Positions 1-11,310 of a DNA stretch of 64,000 bases are shown in pieces (within the stretch, counting starts at the first letter, position 1; every line of letters starts with the position of its first letter). The translations under genes were made by a program, and so were the position numbers. The stretch lies in contig NC_052354.1 of NCBI RefSeq assembly GCF_009727055.1, positions 52,799,637 to 52,863,636 of the forward strand, written 5' to 3'. The notes under the pieces were generated by a model. It saw nothing but the letters and a program-made list of their open reading frames with translations. It was not told the origin of the DNA and searched no databases. Source of the DNA: Benincasa hispida. Its lineage: Eukaryota > Streptophyta > Magnoliopsida > Cucurbitales > Cucurbitaceae.

Positions 1-891
1 ATAAATATGATTTATATCAAGTAGAAGAGAAATTACTATAGTAGATATATGATATCAAACTATAGGTTAAGAATATAATATGATTATATTCATTTATTAA
101 TTAATTGGTTAATTATGTGATAATTGGCTGGAAACTTCTCCTGAATCGTGCGTTAGTGGGAAAATCAAATTCGGTTATTGTAACTGAAGAATAAAATGAA
201 GATTGATTTCATTTTGCAAAGAGTTCGAAAAAATTGCTCAAGGTGTAAAAACGTAACGATCGCTTAGCTGAGAGCCTATATGATAACACCATATTGTCTA
301 AACAATCGCACACCTCGTGTACTAAACGATCGCTTATCTTTTCTATACAATCGCTTAGCGTGCCGAGTTTTCTAAACAATCGCTTACTCTTTACTAAACG
401 ATAGCTTAGTAAAACCTTCTCGATCGTGTAGCTTTCTCTAAAGGATAAGCATCCGCTATAAGATAGCTCTCTCCCACTTGATTGTCATTCTACACGATCA
501 TCCATTTCCTCTTTCCTCTACCAATTCCATCAAAGACCACTCTTTGGATTCTCACTCTGAGAATACCAAAGGCTCTAAGTAGTAGTGTCGTCCCCGGTCT
601 TGCTTGTTCGTTTGCTGCCGTTCGTGTAGACGATCGTGCTGCTGGTAGCCGACTGTTTGTTGGACAATAAAGAACGTAGAGGGTTACTTCCACTGGGTTG
701 AGTTCGAAGTAAAGACAGTCTTCAACTGGTACGTTAACTCAATCTATTATTATTTTTTTTGTTAAAGCATGTCGTTAATTAGTGTTAAATTGCATACCTA
801 TTTGGTAGAATATGTGTGTGGTAATTCAGTCACAATGAAATAGGAAAGATCCGAACACGCTCATGGATACTCTTGTTTAAAAGTTCCTTCA
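1..891 (+). mobile_element. 3' part of a copia LTR (LTR-A family)
   Basis: This stretch matches, in the opposite orientation, the LTR at 24920-27026: the AT-rich block near 1-160, the CGATCG/CTTAGC-rich block at 240-430, the segment reading 'ttggattctcac' near 543, and the end 'ggatactcttgtttaaaag' followed by 'ttccttca' at 891. The start lies outside the window. No primer-binding site follows position 891, so it is either a solo LTR or a 3' LTR. It has no coding capacity; the small open frames at 482-693 lie inside the LTR. Confidence 0.8.
240..430. repeat. Array of CGATCG / GCTTAGC words inside the LTR
   Basis: Short words such as 'acgatcgcttagc', 'aacaatcgcttac' and 'cgatcgtgtagc' recur every 20-40 bases. 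The same degenerate array sits at the same place in the other LTR-A copies, near 23080-23190, 24405-24490, 25360-25560, 31960-32110 and 32810-32930. Several words are self-complementary, so the array can fold into many short hairpins. Confidence 0.75.
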
Positions 892-956
892 AAACTATTA
901 TTCAACAAACAAGATAACTCAACGTTATTGACACTGATCGAAGACGTGTCGTAGAC

Positions 957-1118
957 GACAACGGTAACAGGGCGAAGCTAATTTAGAAGCACACGAAGAC
1001 GACCCCCTGGCCCTTACCCCGCATGGGGTTTTTTTCATGTGCCTCTAAATTAGCTTCGCCATGTTGCCGTTGTCATCTAAATTACAACCCCATGCGGGGT
1101 AAGGGCCAGGGGGTTGTC
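957..1118. repeat. Interleaved inverted repeats, order X-Y-X'-Y'
   Basis: X (957-995) is the near-perfect reverse complement of X' (1036-1074). Y (998-1030) is the reverse complement of Y' (1086-1118), with one mismatch in 33. The order X-Y-X'-Y' is that of a pseudoknot rather than of a simple hairpin. Y also contains the near-palindrome 'accccgcatggggt'. The block is much richer in G+C than its surroundings. It lies between the LTR end and the 3' side of the synaptotagmin gene. I do not recognise the family. Confidence 0.85.
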
Positions 1119-2347
1119 TTTAAATTTCGTGTAAACTTCTATTTTCAAATTAAAGAACTAATTGTAAATCTTCTTTAGTATCATGAGATCTTTTTTATTT
1201 ATTTATTTGTAGAGAGATGTACTACTTAGTGAAGTCACAATTTTTCTTTTAATGAGTGCAGAATAATTAAGTTTTCATTGCAGATTAAATATATAATTAA
1301 GTTCAGTAATGAAGAAATTTATAACTTAAAAATTAGAAAATAGATAGTTAAATTGATTAAAAAAAAGAAAAAGTAATCGTGGACCCGATCCACGAGTACA
1401 TGTTTGCTCAATCCACCGACTGTACTGACGTGATGCTAACTAGATTAAAGTCTAATCGTGTACCGGGTACACGATTTTCCTTTCCCACCAAAACTACCCT
1501 ATTTTTGTCAATATTTTCCATTCCCACCTATTTTTAAAAATATTTTCCCATATACCCCATTTTTGTCATTATTTTAAAAATTCACTATATTCTTGAACTT
1601 AGTCCTAAGTTTTCAAAATATATTTCTTTAGTCCCCAAATTTATATAAAGATAGGTTTAAAAGGTTCCTAATATATTTTTCTTATCATAATTTTATATAA
1701 TGATATGAAATTTTGAATTACAAAGATAAATTAGTTTTCTAATTTAAAATAATAAAAAATTATATCAAGAAAATCTTAAATGTATTTTTAGAAACTTAAG
1801 GATTAAAAATGTCAAATGCACATATTCTTCAAAACTCGAAAACTGAAAAGGCATGTTTTTGAAAACTCAAAAATCAAACATTTTTCAAACTTTTGAGAAT
1901 AAAAAGGTAATTTTTCAGTTTAAAGATACTTCACCTAATAGGTATGTTATTTAGAATATCTACAATATGAAAATTCAAGTTAACCGGTAACATTCAAACT
2001 TACATTCATAAAGAATGAGATCTTTCAAACTAAGACAAATATAAGTACACGTACAAACGTTTCAGAATTTGCAGCCAAAAAAGGCTCTTTCATGTTCTAG
2101 TGAAAATACCATAAATACCAAGGGAAAAAAAAAAGGCCATTTCTGTCATCTGCTCTGCTTGTAATTCCTTTCTCTTCATGACTGAGTGGTCTGTGCATAG
2201 TGCCAAGGTGTATGGAACAATTATATATACAATCTTCAGATGTTTCTCCCACAGATAAAAGATGTGAGACTCATTATTCAACTCATCTGCTCAGAGAAGT
2301 AGGTCTTGTACATCCCCAAGTTACTGGTTTACAATTCTGGGAATTGC
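1119..2347. other. Intergenic AT-rich DNA downstream of the synaptotagmin gene, with two short hairpins
   Basis: No gene is seen. Two inverted repeats stand out: 1377-1395 (stem TCGTGGA, loop CCCGA) and 1454-1476 (stem AATCGTGTAC, loop CGG). Both contain the word ATCGTG. The last few hundred bases before 2348 should include the 3' untranslated region of the minus-strand gene, but its end cannot be fixed from sequence alone. Confidence 0.5.
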
Positions 2348-5300
2348 TTAGGTATCACGGTAGATTGGTTGGGGCATCCATTTGAGGTGTAAATTTAATC
2401 GCCCCGACTTGGCTCCGTCGAGTTCAAACGATTCCTTGAATTCCCCTTCTAATATCACTCTTGTAAGTGTCAAAATGCATCTCCCCATATAATCCTTATT
2501 GATCCAAGAAATCAATGTTAGTGACGGGGAAGTTCCAACAAGTTTAAATCGTATTATCTTCGGTGATTTATTTTTGCAGTACTTAGAAATATCATCACTG
2601 AAATCACTATAACATGAAGTTAGGGTGGCTCATTTTATATTTCAAACATTCTTGACAGGAATGGGAAAAGGTATGTTTTATGAGAAACCTCCCTGAGACG
2701 AGAGAGATTGAATATAAAAACCAGTTAAAAAAATGTCAACATGAATTCAACTTAGTAGATAAGACACCAAATGGTTCGATACTATAAGAGTTTAAAATAT
2801 CAAGACATGCTAAAAGCTTCGGTATATGTTTTGTCAAGCCAGCCACAACTACATTTGAACTCAAAATGAGGTGAGAAAAATAGCCAATTATAATAGAGTG
2901 ATGCCTCACCTTTCCAAATGTGTCATGATCCCAAACTTCAACAATAAGCATATCATGTAATCCATCTTCAACAACAAAGTCAAAAGTTTGGTTCCATATG
3001 GGATTTAAGCTCTCATTCACAACCTGAAAATGAAACTAAGGATTAAAGAAGAAGAGGCAATTTTAAGTTCAGGATCAAATAGGGAGAATGAAAGTGTCAA
3101 CAGGGATCCGCTTTTAAATCCATATGTTATGAAAACAAAGGATCATAATTTCAGGCATAGGAGTATTACCCTTGTTTTGTTCTTCATTCCTGATTTTTTC
3201 ATAGTGAGTACGACATATGGGTCAGATTTTCCTACCAGGTCTGTTGCAGGCAAGTCTTCTGCAGATATAACTGTGACAGAAAGTACTCCTCTAATAATAA
3301 CCTCTTTCCTCTTCTGTGTGACGGCTTGTTCGTTTTCAGTAGCTTCCGTTCCATTTGCCCGATTTTTTAGTACACTCTCCAAGGAAGTCATGGAAAAATC
3401 AGAGGCAAATGGATTCGTAAAGCCATTTTCCATACCGAAAGGGCAGTATAGGAGCTCCAAGTGCACCTAATACAGCATTCAACAAAAAATCATAAAAGGG
3501 ACGCACATATCATATAAAAAACAGAAAGTCTTCTTGGCAGGACCATGGGATTGGTTTGGCTCGTTTTGATCTACACTGAAGTGTTTTAGGTGGGGAAATG
3601 ATAGTCGAAAATCTAATTGACACCAATTAGTATGAGCATCAAGAACGTGGTAGGTGGATAGTACATAAAAGCATTTGGAGTAAAGTGGATGAACGGACTC
3701 ACTAAATAAAAGACAGCAGAAACTATTGACACCAATTAGTAAAAGGTTCATTTGGTGAGCAAGCTAATTGTTTCCTACCAACAACTACAGGTTCGGGTTT
3801 TATGGCTTTGTTCTATACTTGAAAAACTAGACAGTGAGGCTAAAACCAAAATGATAGAGTTGATGGGAAATAGTTTAGCCTGATATATTGGTTCCAGAAA
3901 CTAATTCTATTTGATTATTTATATATGCAGCAAAAATCTCTCCCTGAGCAAATTAATGGTTTTATTGTCTATTTTTTGTGTTGAGGGTGGGGGACATTTA
4001 ATGTGTTACCTGCCCCCTGTTTTTATTATCTCTGTGAACCTCCAGATCTTTAACCAGCTTCAACCACACATCCTTCACCTTACCGGGTTGAAGTTCGCTT
4101 AACCGAATCTGAGCACATCCTATAAGCTCAGAAGCTTGAAGTCCTTCATCATCATAAACTTTCACAACCAAATGTTGTGTGGATTCATCTTCAACAACGA
4201 ACTCAAAGTGTTCATTCCAAACTGGATTCAAGTCATTGTTCTGAAAACAATAAAATTTTAATTTATATCATGTCCAATAGACAAAAGAAAGGATGAAACA
4301 AAAGAGTAAGATAACTCACAATTATTTTGCTGGTTTTCATTCGGTCACGTAGAGGGCGTATATATAATACGGCATAGGGATCTGATTTTCCAATCACATC
4401 TTTATTTGTTAATTCCTTTGCCTGCACAAGTTTCACCTCCAGTATCCCAACAGGCTTCAATTCCAGGTCACTGAAACAATAAAAGTTGACAAACAAGTTC
4501 AAAAATGCAAGTTCCCTGTAGTGAGTAAAAGCACCACAAGACAACCTCATGGCTAGTTTGCACATTTCTCAAGGTCATACCTGTAATCTCCAGGCAATAT
4601 AGGGATAACTTTCCTAACAGGCCATGTAATAGAATCTTCAACAGCATCTCGAATTGTTCCCTGTGTTAAGCCTTATTGTTAAATCTAGCTCCAAATGAAA
4701 TTTGAAACTCGATTTTCTGTAAGAGCATAACATTCACAATGGAAAATAAAACGGCGAATATAGTGACGAATGATGATCACACCTCAAGTGCACCATAAAG
4801 CCCAGGTATTGCTGATATGTCCCCACCAATAACTTTAAGTGTAAAGTCCAACTTTTTCTGTTACGAAATCATTAATATTTCATCATATTGACTGCTTAAC
4901 ATAAGAATTTTCCCCTATGTATTAGGTGTAATTTATGGGATACCTTTTGCCGCAAAGAAAAACAAACAGCACCAAAGCATGGAAATTCATCAACCAAAGG
5001 CTTGAATATCAACCTGAAAACGCCTGTGAATCCAAGGTTTTTTACCTGAACAGATAAATATCAAATGTAACTATATTATATCAAGGAAAAAAATACGTGG
5101 TTTTTACCTATGTCATTCTCCCGTCTAAGTATAAGTGCACGTTTGGGAATCACTTTAAAATGGTTAAATCACTTTTATCATGTTTAAAATCACTCCAGAA
5201 ACACACCATTCGTCACTCAAAATCAATTCAATGTGAATTTTATAGGTTTAAATACATTTTTCATATTATAAAAGTTGATTTTGAAGGAATAAAAGCATCT

Positions 5301-7278
5301 TTCGAGTGAGTTTGAAGATAATAAAAGTGATTTTGACCAATTCAAAATCACTCCCAAACATGCCATAAAAGGCAAACAAAGAAGTATAAACCAAATTCCC
5401 GCAAATGAAACCCTTCGATCCCCAATTTCTACAGAGTTCCTTGTATCATGATAGGCCAAAACATGATCATATAAATCTTTCAGCCACTAAGCCAAAAGCT
5501 TTTACTCGGAAATAATGCTAATTGCGTGCATATATTTAAGAGTAAAATTTTTCTGAGTTTCTTGATGCATCCATCATTACATAACTTTATTATCCTCCGC
5601 CTGAAACTTCCAACTTTTGTGATTTGCACGATGCTGCTCAATGAGCTTCCCCGTGAGGATATTGTCTGTGTGGGTATATTTACTTCAAATACAAATTTCA
5701 GATGATTATCTATTTCTTTAAGCTAATTTTTTACAAAATCTCACTCACTTCATTGCTTGTTCATCCAAAAAGAAGCTATCAAGTTCAATTTGTTACGTAA
5801 GTTATGTATATAGAGAACCATGATCTGATATGATTAATTGAGACATAATTTCATAACGGGAACTGAAACTGGCAACCAATTTTTTGTGGAAAAAAAAAAT
5901 GAGGGTGAAAGACAGTTGGCTCAAAATACCTGCACTGGTAGTGCAACACCCAGTCTAGTCTTTATATCAAGTATTATACTTTGATTGCCATCCCACTGCA
6001 TTTCCAACTCCATGGTTATACCATCAGTTCCTCCATCTTCAATTATAGAAATCCCTGCCAAATAGAATAGGACAGTTAGAAATTCAAATGGATTGATGTA
6101 TTTATATACTTAAAAAAACTTAGCTTGATGTATTTCACATTCAAAATTTATTATTATTGTCATATATGTGTCTTTTTTTATCTACTCAACAAGTGTTCTA
6201 TGCATATCTAACACATTTGTTGCACTAACAAGTGTTCGATACATGTCTAATAAGTGTCGGAGTGTCCAAGTATCGGACACATGTCGGACACGGACACGCT
6301 AGCCAAACTAAGGTGTTTGTGCTTTTTAGGTAAAGGGAGAGAACAAGGATTTTAAGTTATAAAGTTTCTAAAATTAGGAACTAGGATTAGGTCTTTCTAA
6401 ACATCCCGAGACCTTATCACGATGCGGCCGAACTTCACTCAAGGAGTGCAACATTGGAAGTAGAAACATAAAATTGCCAAGATCAATTTGAAATGATTTA
6501 GCTTTAAGTTATACCATACCATCAATACTGCACAAAAGCTTAAATACCAGATCCTATCCATCCAAACTTTGCTGTTCAATTGAAATGCAAGTGTATTACA
6601 ATATTGAAAGCAACCCAATGAAGTGAAAATCATGCACAACAAGAGAAATCCAAGTCTACAAACCGCAAAACCATCAACCCTCCTCCCCAACTTTCACAAA
6701 CCTGTGAATTGTGGAGCCACTGTGCCAAGTGTGAATCTGGAAAACTTGAGTGATGACAATATGATAGGCCTGTATTGTTCAAGAACAGGCTCTACCGAAG
6801 CTTTTATCAGATCAGAAGCTGCCTATTACAAAAAATTCAGCAAAGTAAAAAAGAAACCAACATATCAAGAACAAACCCCAGAATAACAATACAAAAACAA
6901 AATCTACCTCATTAACATACGGCCAAATCTTGGTAAGATGCTGATTCAGCCAAGTAAGCTGCAAGATAGAACAACAGAACCAATGTCAATCGACCATGAA
7001 CAGGAAAACTCATTAACTTCATCCATACGTGAAACATAAGAAGAAGGAAAAGTAAGAAGAAAACTCAACTTTTGTCTCTGAGAAAACACAACCCAAGAGG
7101 GATAATACTGAGGGGGCAAGATCTTTCTAGAATCTTCCACTGTCATTCTGGCAAAAGCAGCGATTGTAGCAGCAAGATCAGCCCGTCGCTTCGACCGGGC
7201 ATTCTCGGACTTCACAAAACCGACGACGAGACCAAACCCCACAAACAAACCCAGCACGAGACCTAGCACAAACGCCAT
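2348..7278 (-). CDS. SYT5-like: Plant synaptotagmin with SMP and two C2 domains (SYT5/NTMC2 type)
   Basis: Twelve exons on the minus strand: 7278-7069, 6958-6908, 6822-6702, 6054-5930, 5045-4944, 4857-4783, 4660-4581, 4470-4320, 4240-4010, 3466-3170, 3023-2910, 2494-2348. All introns after the first are GT-AG, and the phases join to a 567-residue protein, close to the family length. A hydrophobic anchor covers residues about 2-22, the SMP lipid-transfer domain about 70-255, C2A about 258-380 and C2B about 440-550. Calcium-type acidic residues are visible in C2A (GKSDPYAV, YDDEG) and C2B (GKSDPYVV, WDHDTFGK). Family members tether the ER to the plasma membrane and move lipids; that role is inferred from homology. 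The start is the ATG directly before the anchor. Oddity: keeping the frame needs exon 1 to end in CAAAAG, yet the next bases are TTGAG, so the expected GT donor is one base out of register. Either one G is missing from this sequence, or the allele is frameshifted after residue 69. Confidence 0.92.
5135..5365. mobile_element. MITE in a synaptotagmin intron (GTTTGGGA termini)
   Basis: The ends are inverted repeats, 'gcacgtttgggaatcactt' on the left and 'aaaatcactcccaaacatgc' on the right, about 230 bp apart and flanked by TAA on both sides (5132-5134 and 5366-5368). A 3-bp TAA duplication fits the PIF/Harbinger (Tourist) class, although 3 bp is weak evidence in AT-rich DNA. It lies in the intron 5046-5929 and has no coding capacity. 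Confidence 0.65.
6070..6329. mobile_element. MITE remnant in a synaptotagmin intron, same family as in the CLC gene
   Basis: The run 6225-6300, built from 'gtgtcggagtgtccaag', 'cggacacatgtcgg' and similar words, is the reverse complement of the left part of the element at 63347-63794. The similarity continues leftward through 'gatgtatttcacattcaaaat'. The right end 'tgctttttag' resembles the terminal CTAAGAAGCA of the other copy. The left terminus is missing, and I found no target duplication. The remnant reaches to within about 20 bases of the exon that ends at 6054. Confidence 0.65.
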
Positions 7279-7295
7279 TTTGAGCTACTCTGAGC

Positions 7296-7694
7296 GAGTT
7301 TCAGTGGATTTGGGACAAAATCTTTGATGGGGTCTAAAGAAATTGGGGGAAAAAGAAGAGAAAGAAGCAAAAACGCAGAAAAGTAGATATAAAATACAGA
7401 TAGAAAGAGAGAAATTGGGAGAGAATTCAAGAGCTGGGAAGATTAGTGGGAAGCGGAAAGTATATGTTCTAACATTTTCGCACTGTAATCGAGTTTCAGT
7501 GGATTTTGGGAGAAAATCTTTGATGGGGTTTAGAGAAATCGGGGAGAAAAGAAGAGGAAGAAGCAGAAACCCAGAAAAGTAAACATAAAATACAGATAGA
7601 AAGAGGGAAATTGGGAAATTGGGAGAGAATTGAAGAGCTGGGAAGATTAGTGTGAAGGGGAAGGTATATGTTCTAACATTTTGGCACAGTAATT
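7296..7694. repeat. Tandem duplication of about 195 bp upstream of the synaptotagmin start codon
   Basis: Unit 1 (7296-7490) and unit 2 (7491-7694) align throughout, both starting 'gagtttcagtggatt' and both containing 'tacagatagaaagag' and 'gagctgggaagattagt'. The duplication starts 18 bases upstream of the ATG, so it probably lies in the 5' untranslated leader or core promoter. Copy 2 has a small extra 'gggaaattgggaaatt' expansion. Confidence 0.88.
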
Positions 7695-9540
7695 GGTGTT
7701 TGGTCGATGAAATCGAGCTGAAATTGGATGGATGAATTGCAGATTAGTGCACTTTTTCTGATTGTCGCTATTCCGGTAGCCGACGAAACCGTGTTGCCGA
7801 CACGAAAACGTCGGGATTGGATCTTTCTCTCTCTCTCTCTTAGGCAAATCAGTGTGAAGAAATGGTGGGTTTTAAACCTTTTCTTAACAAGAACACAAAT
7901 AAAATCAATGAATTTCAAAAGGGTATGATGAAAAATCAAATAAAAATGCTTACGTTTTGAGATAAGGAGAAAAGAGATTAGATCTTGCTAAATGTTAATA
8001 GTTGATCGTCGTGTATTGGTGATTAATAGTTAATCAAACTATTAAGCAGAAATGTAGAAAACTCAAGCATTTAAGAAAAATTTGGACTAAAGAAGTCAAC
8101 ATTGAGTTTTTTTTTTTTTTTAATTGTTTATAAAGAAACTACATTGCTTTAGATCGACTTTTTTGGAGTTTTAATTTATTTGTCCATCCATTTATTTTAT
8201 ATCAACTAAACTAATATAAGATACAATTTTCAATGGATGGATTCAATTTGTTGTTATAATTAGGAAATATACAACAATTTCATACTATTGATATAATAGA
8301 AGAAAATATAAAAGGTATTTTGATTTTATATCTTTTGATTATTAAAAATCATGTAGATTTTTTAATCTACATCCAACGATTATTATGAGACAACCACATT
8401 GTTACAGATTCATTGAATATTTTTTTTCAACTAATGAGAGAGAAAATGTGATCATAGTCAACCAAACTAACATTAACGTAGATGTTTTTTGAGTTACAAA
8501 AACATGGTTGATAATTCCTCATCCCCATCTTTGAGTTTGGGAACATTTGGCTATATAACATTTTCCTCTCCAAGTAATGTTGTGTTTTTTTCTTAGGGTT
8601 TTCAATGTTCTAATAGAGTTTTTTAAAAGCAAAATTCATACCTTAAAACTAGACTCAGTTTTCTAACACAAAAATGATGAAGCTTTATAAAGAAAAACTT
8701 TATTTTGAATGATGTATGTGAGTAAAGGTACTTTTTTCTTGAGAAAAATTTTACTTTGAAAAAATTTATTTTATAGATAAGAAGTAACTATTGTCACATC
8801 TAAAAGTAAAATTACTACAACAGTGAATTATCATTTATATATTTATATTTAGGTATTTGGATTAAAAGATTCCTTAAGTATTTAAGAAACATCGTACACC
8901 TAAGTAAAATTCTCAATTTGAGATAGCGGTTGTTAAAGTAATATCTTTTCAATGTTGTATTTGAATAAGGTGGCTCGACTTGGCACACGTACATAAGCGC
9001 TGTATAATAGTTATTATTTTATGTTTAAAGTGATATTTCATTCAATTATTATATAATTATGATTATTAAAATTTATATCCCAGTGATGATGTCTTTTAAC
9101 TATAAATGAATAATTATGTGAAACAAATGACCAAATCGAGCTTATAAATAATATTAATTACTTGAATATTAACATACTTATGACAATGGTTAGATTTATA
9201 TCATATAAATCTCTAATAAAAGATGTATCAAATATAAATATTGTTAAGAAAAAATTGATTATATATTCACTGTTTTATATTATATGGATTTAAATATTAT
9301 TTTAGTTTTTGTAACTTTCTCATATTCAAAACCATCTCGAAAAATTTTTAATGGCTTATTAATTTTAAGGAAATTACGGTAAGATTTTGTGATAGATATT
9401 TTATGTCCATATAAATTTGGATATTTGTAATACATGGTAGAATAAGAGAAAAAATATAAAAATATATTATATTTTTAAAATATTTGCAAATATGAATAAG
9501 TTGACTAGTCATAAGTCAATCTTTAAATTTTTTTTTTAAT
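7695..9540. other. Promoter-side intergenic DNA of the synaptotagmin gene
   Basis: A (CT)n run sits at 7823-7841, typical of plant leaders and core promoters. From about 7930 the sequence becomes AT-rich and holds no convincing gene. The 66-88 codon frames at 7647-7939 overlap each other on both strands and resemble nothing I know. Confidence 0.5.
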
Positions 9541-10150
9541 TTTTAATTGTGCCCTCCCTCGTCTTATCTATATTTTTTTTAGTCTTTTTATTTTCTTTCT
9601 CTTCTTTGATTTTTGCTCTTCTCCCCCTTTTTCATTTTTTCATTTTATTTTCTTTCTCAGTTTTTGCTTCTTCCTTTTTTTTTTAAATTTTATTATTACC
9701 TTTATTCGATTTTTACTTCTTTTCTTTATTTTTTTTTCTTTTCTTTCCTTTCCTATTTTTTCCCTTTCTTTTTCTTTCATTTACTTTTTATTTTCTTTCA
9801 TTTCTTCCTTATTTTCTTTTTTATTTTAATTTTCTTTTCTTTCTTCCGCTTTTCTTATTTCTTTTTTATATTTTTATTTTGTTATTCAGTTCTTGCTTAT
9901 TCATTTTTTTATTTTTATTTTCTTCCCTTTCTCCAACTTTTGCTTCTTCCCTTATCTTTTTTTATTATTTTGTTTTATTTTCTTTCTTCCCTTTCTTTTT
10001 CTTTTTTTAGTTTCTCTTTCACTTGTCTAATTTTTTGCTTCCTTTTTTTTTATTTAATTTTCTTTCTCTTTTTCAGTTTCTGCTTTTTCTCTCTCTTATT
10101 TTTTTTTTAAAAAAAAATTCTTTATTTGGATTTTTTCTTCTTCCCTTTTT
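9541..10150 (+). repeat. Polypyrimidine low-complexity tract (T/C)
   Basis: About 600 bases consist almost wholly of T with interspersed C (ttttctttctttt patterns) and few purines. The 165-codon open frame inside it encodes a Phe/Leu/Ser/Tyr string, because TTT/TTC/CTT runs have no stop codons. It is not a gene. Confidence 0.9.
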
Positions 10151-10249
10151 TTTCACAAGAATTATGAGGTTGAATTCCGTACGCAAGACTTGAAAGTACT
10201 CAATTCATAAATGACTTAACACCAACAAGCCAATCATTAAGTTTGATTA

Positions 10250-11310
10250 TTATAACAAATAATAAATATAAATAACAAATGAAAGTCTATCAGTAATAAC
10301 CACTAATATTTTCTATCAATGATAGTTTAATCTTTGATTATTTTCGTAGTTAATAGCCACTTACAGAAATCTATCATTGATAGCCAACTTAGTGAATTTA
10401 ATTAATAAAGTCGAATCTCAAACTAAAATGTAAGTGGAATGCCTAGAAGTTATCACTAATAACATGTTTATTAGTGTATAAGCTATCATCGAAAAGAAAA
10501 GGGACTTATAAATGTTTGGGAATGACAATAAAAGGGCAAAAAGGTATTCAATGGCTATGATTGATAGAAGCTACTACTGATAGCATGTTACTAGTGATAG
10601 AAGCTAATACCAATAGCACGTTATCAATGATAGAAGCTACCCGATAGCACGTTATCAGTAATAGAAGCTACTACTGATAGCACGTTATCAGTGATAGAAA
10701 ACTATCACTGATAGCACGTTATCAGTGAGATCATTGATAGCATCTTATTAGTGATGTTATCAGTGAAAGAAGCTATTACTGATAACCACAATGAGTGATG
10801 TTAGTGATATCGGTGATAAAACTTAGGTAATAGCTATATATCGAGTTTCTTTCAAAAGTGATAACCAATTATAGAAGTCTATCATTGATAACCTTAAATG
10901 TTATATTTCAAGGTTAATTTTAATTGATGAAAGTCTATCGGTGATAACGACTGATAGCTGCTGTCAGTGTATCAGTGATAGCTATGATAAAAGATTGTTA
11001 GTGATAACTACTATGGTAATCAAAGTTGTTGGTCTTCTTTCAAAGTTGATCATTATTTATAAATCTATCATTGATAGCCACTGATAGCCTTAAGTAGTAA
11101 TATTTCAACGATGATTCCAATTGATGAAAGTGAATCAATGATAGCTACTAATAATTGATAGCAAATTAAAAATTAATATTTCAAGATTGTATTAATATTT
11201 CTAGAATTGAAAGTTATTATTGATAGCAATTATCATCAATAGCAATTGATAGAAGCTATCAGTGGTTATTACTGATAACTGCTATCAGCGATAGCTTTTA
11301 ATTTGAGAAA
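10250..11310. repeat. Degenerate satellite of the near-palindrome TATCANTGATA
   Basis: Words such as 'gttatcagtgatagaagct', 'ctatcactgatag' and 'ctatcattgatagcc' recur dozens of times at irregular spacing, densest at 10560-10810 and again at 10930-11290. Because TATCANTGATA is self-complementary apart from its centre, the array reads alike on both strands. No coding frame is present. Confidence 0.85.

Noticed and set aside
3030..3470. 146-codon plus-strand frame
   Set aside because: It lies antisense to exon 10 of the synaptotagmin gene, which has strong C2 motifs on the minus strand.
7343..7582. 79-codon frame with many Lys/Arg/Glu
   Set aside because: It falls in the duplicated purine-rich leader of the synaptotagmin gene and its content reflects GA-rich sequence.
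9613..10110. 165-codon open frame rich in Phe/Leu
   Set aside because: It is a by-product of the T/C-only tract, has no family-like pattern, and ends with the tract.
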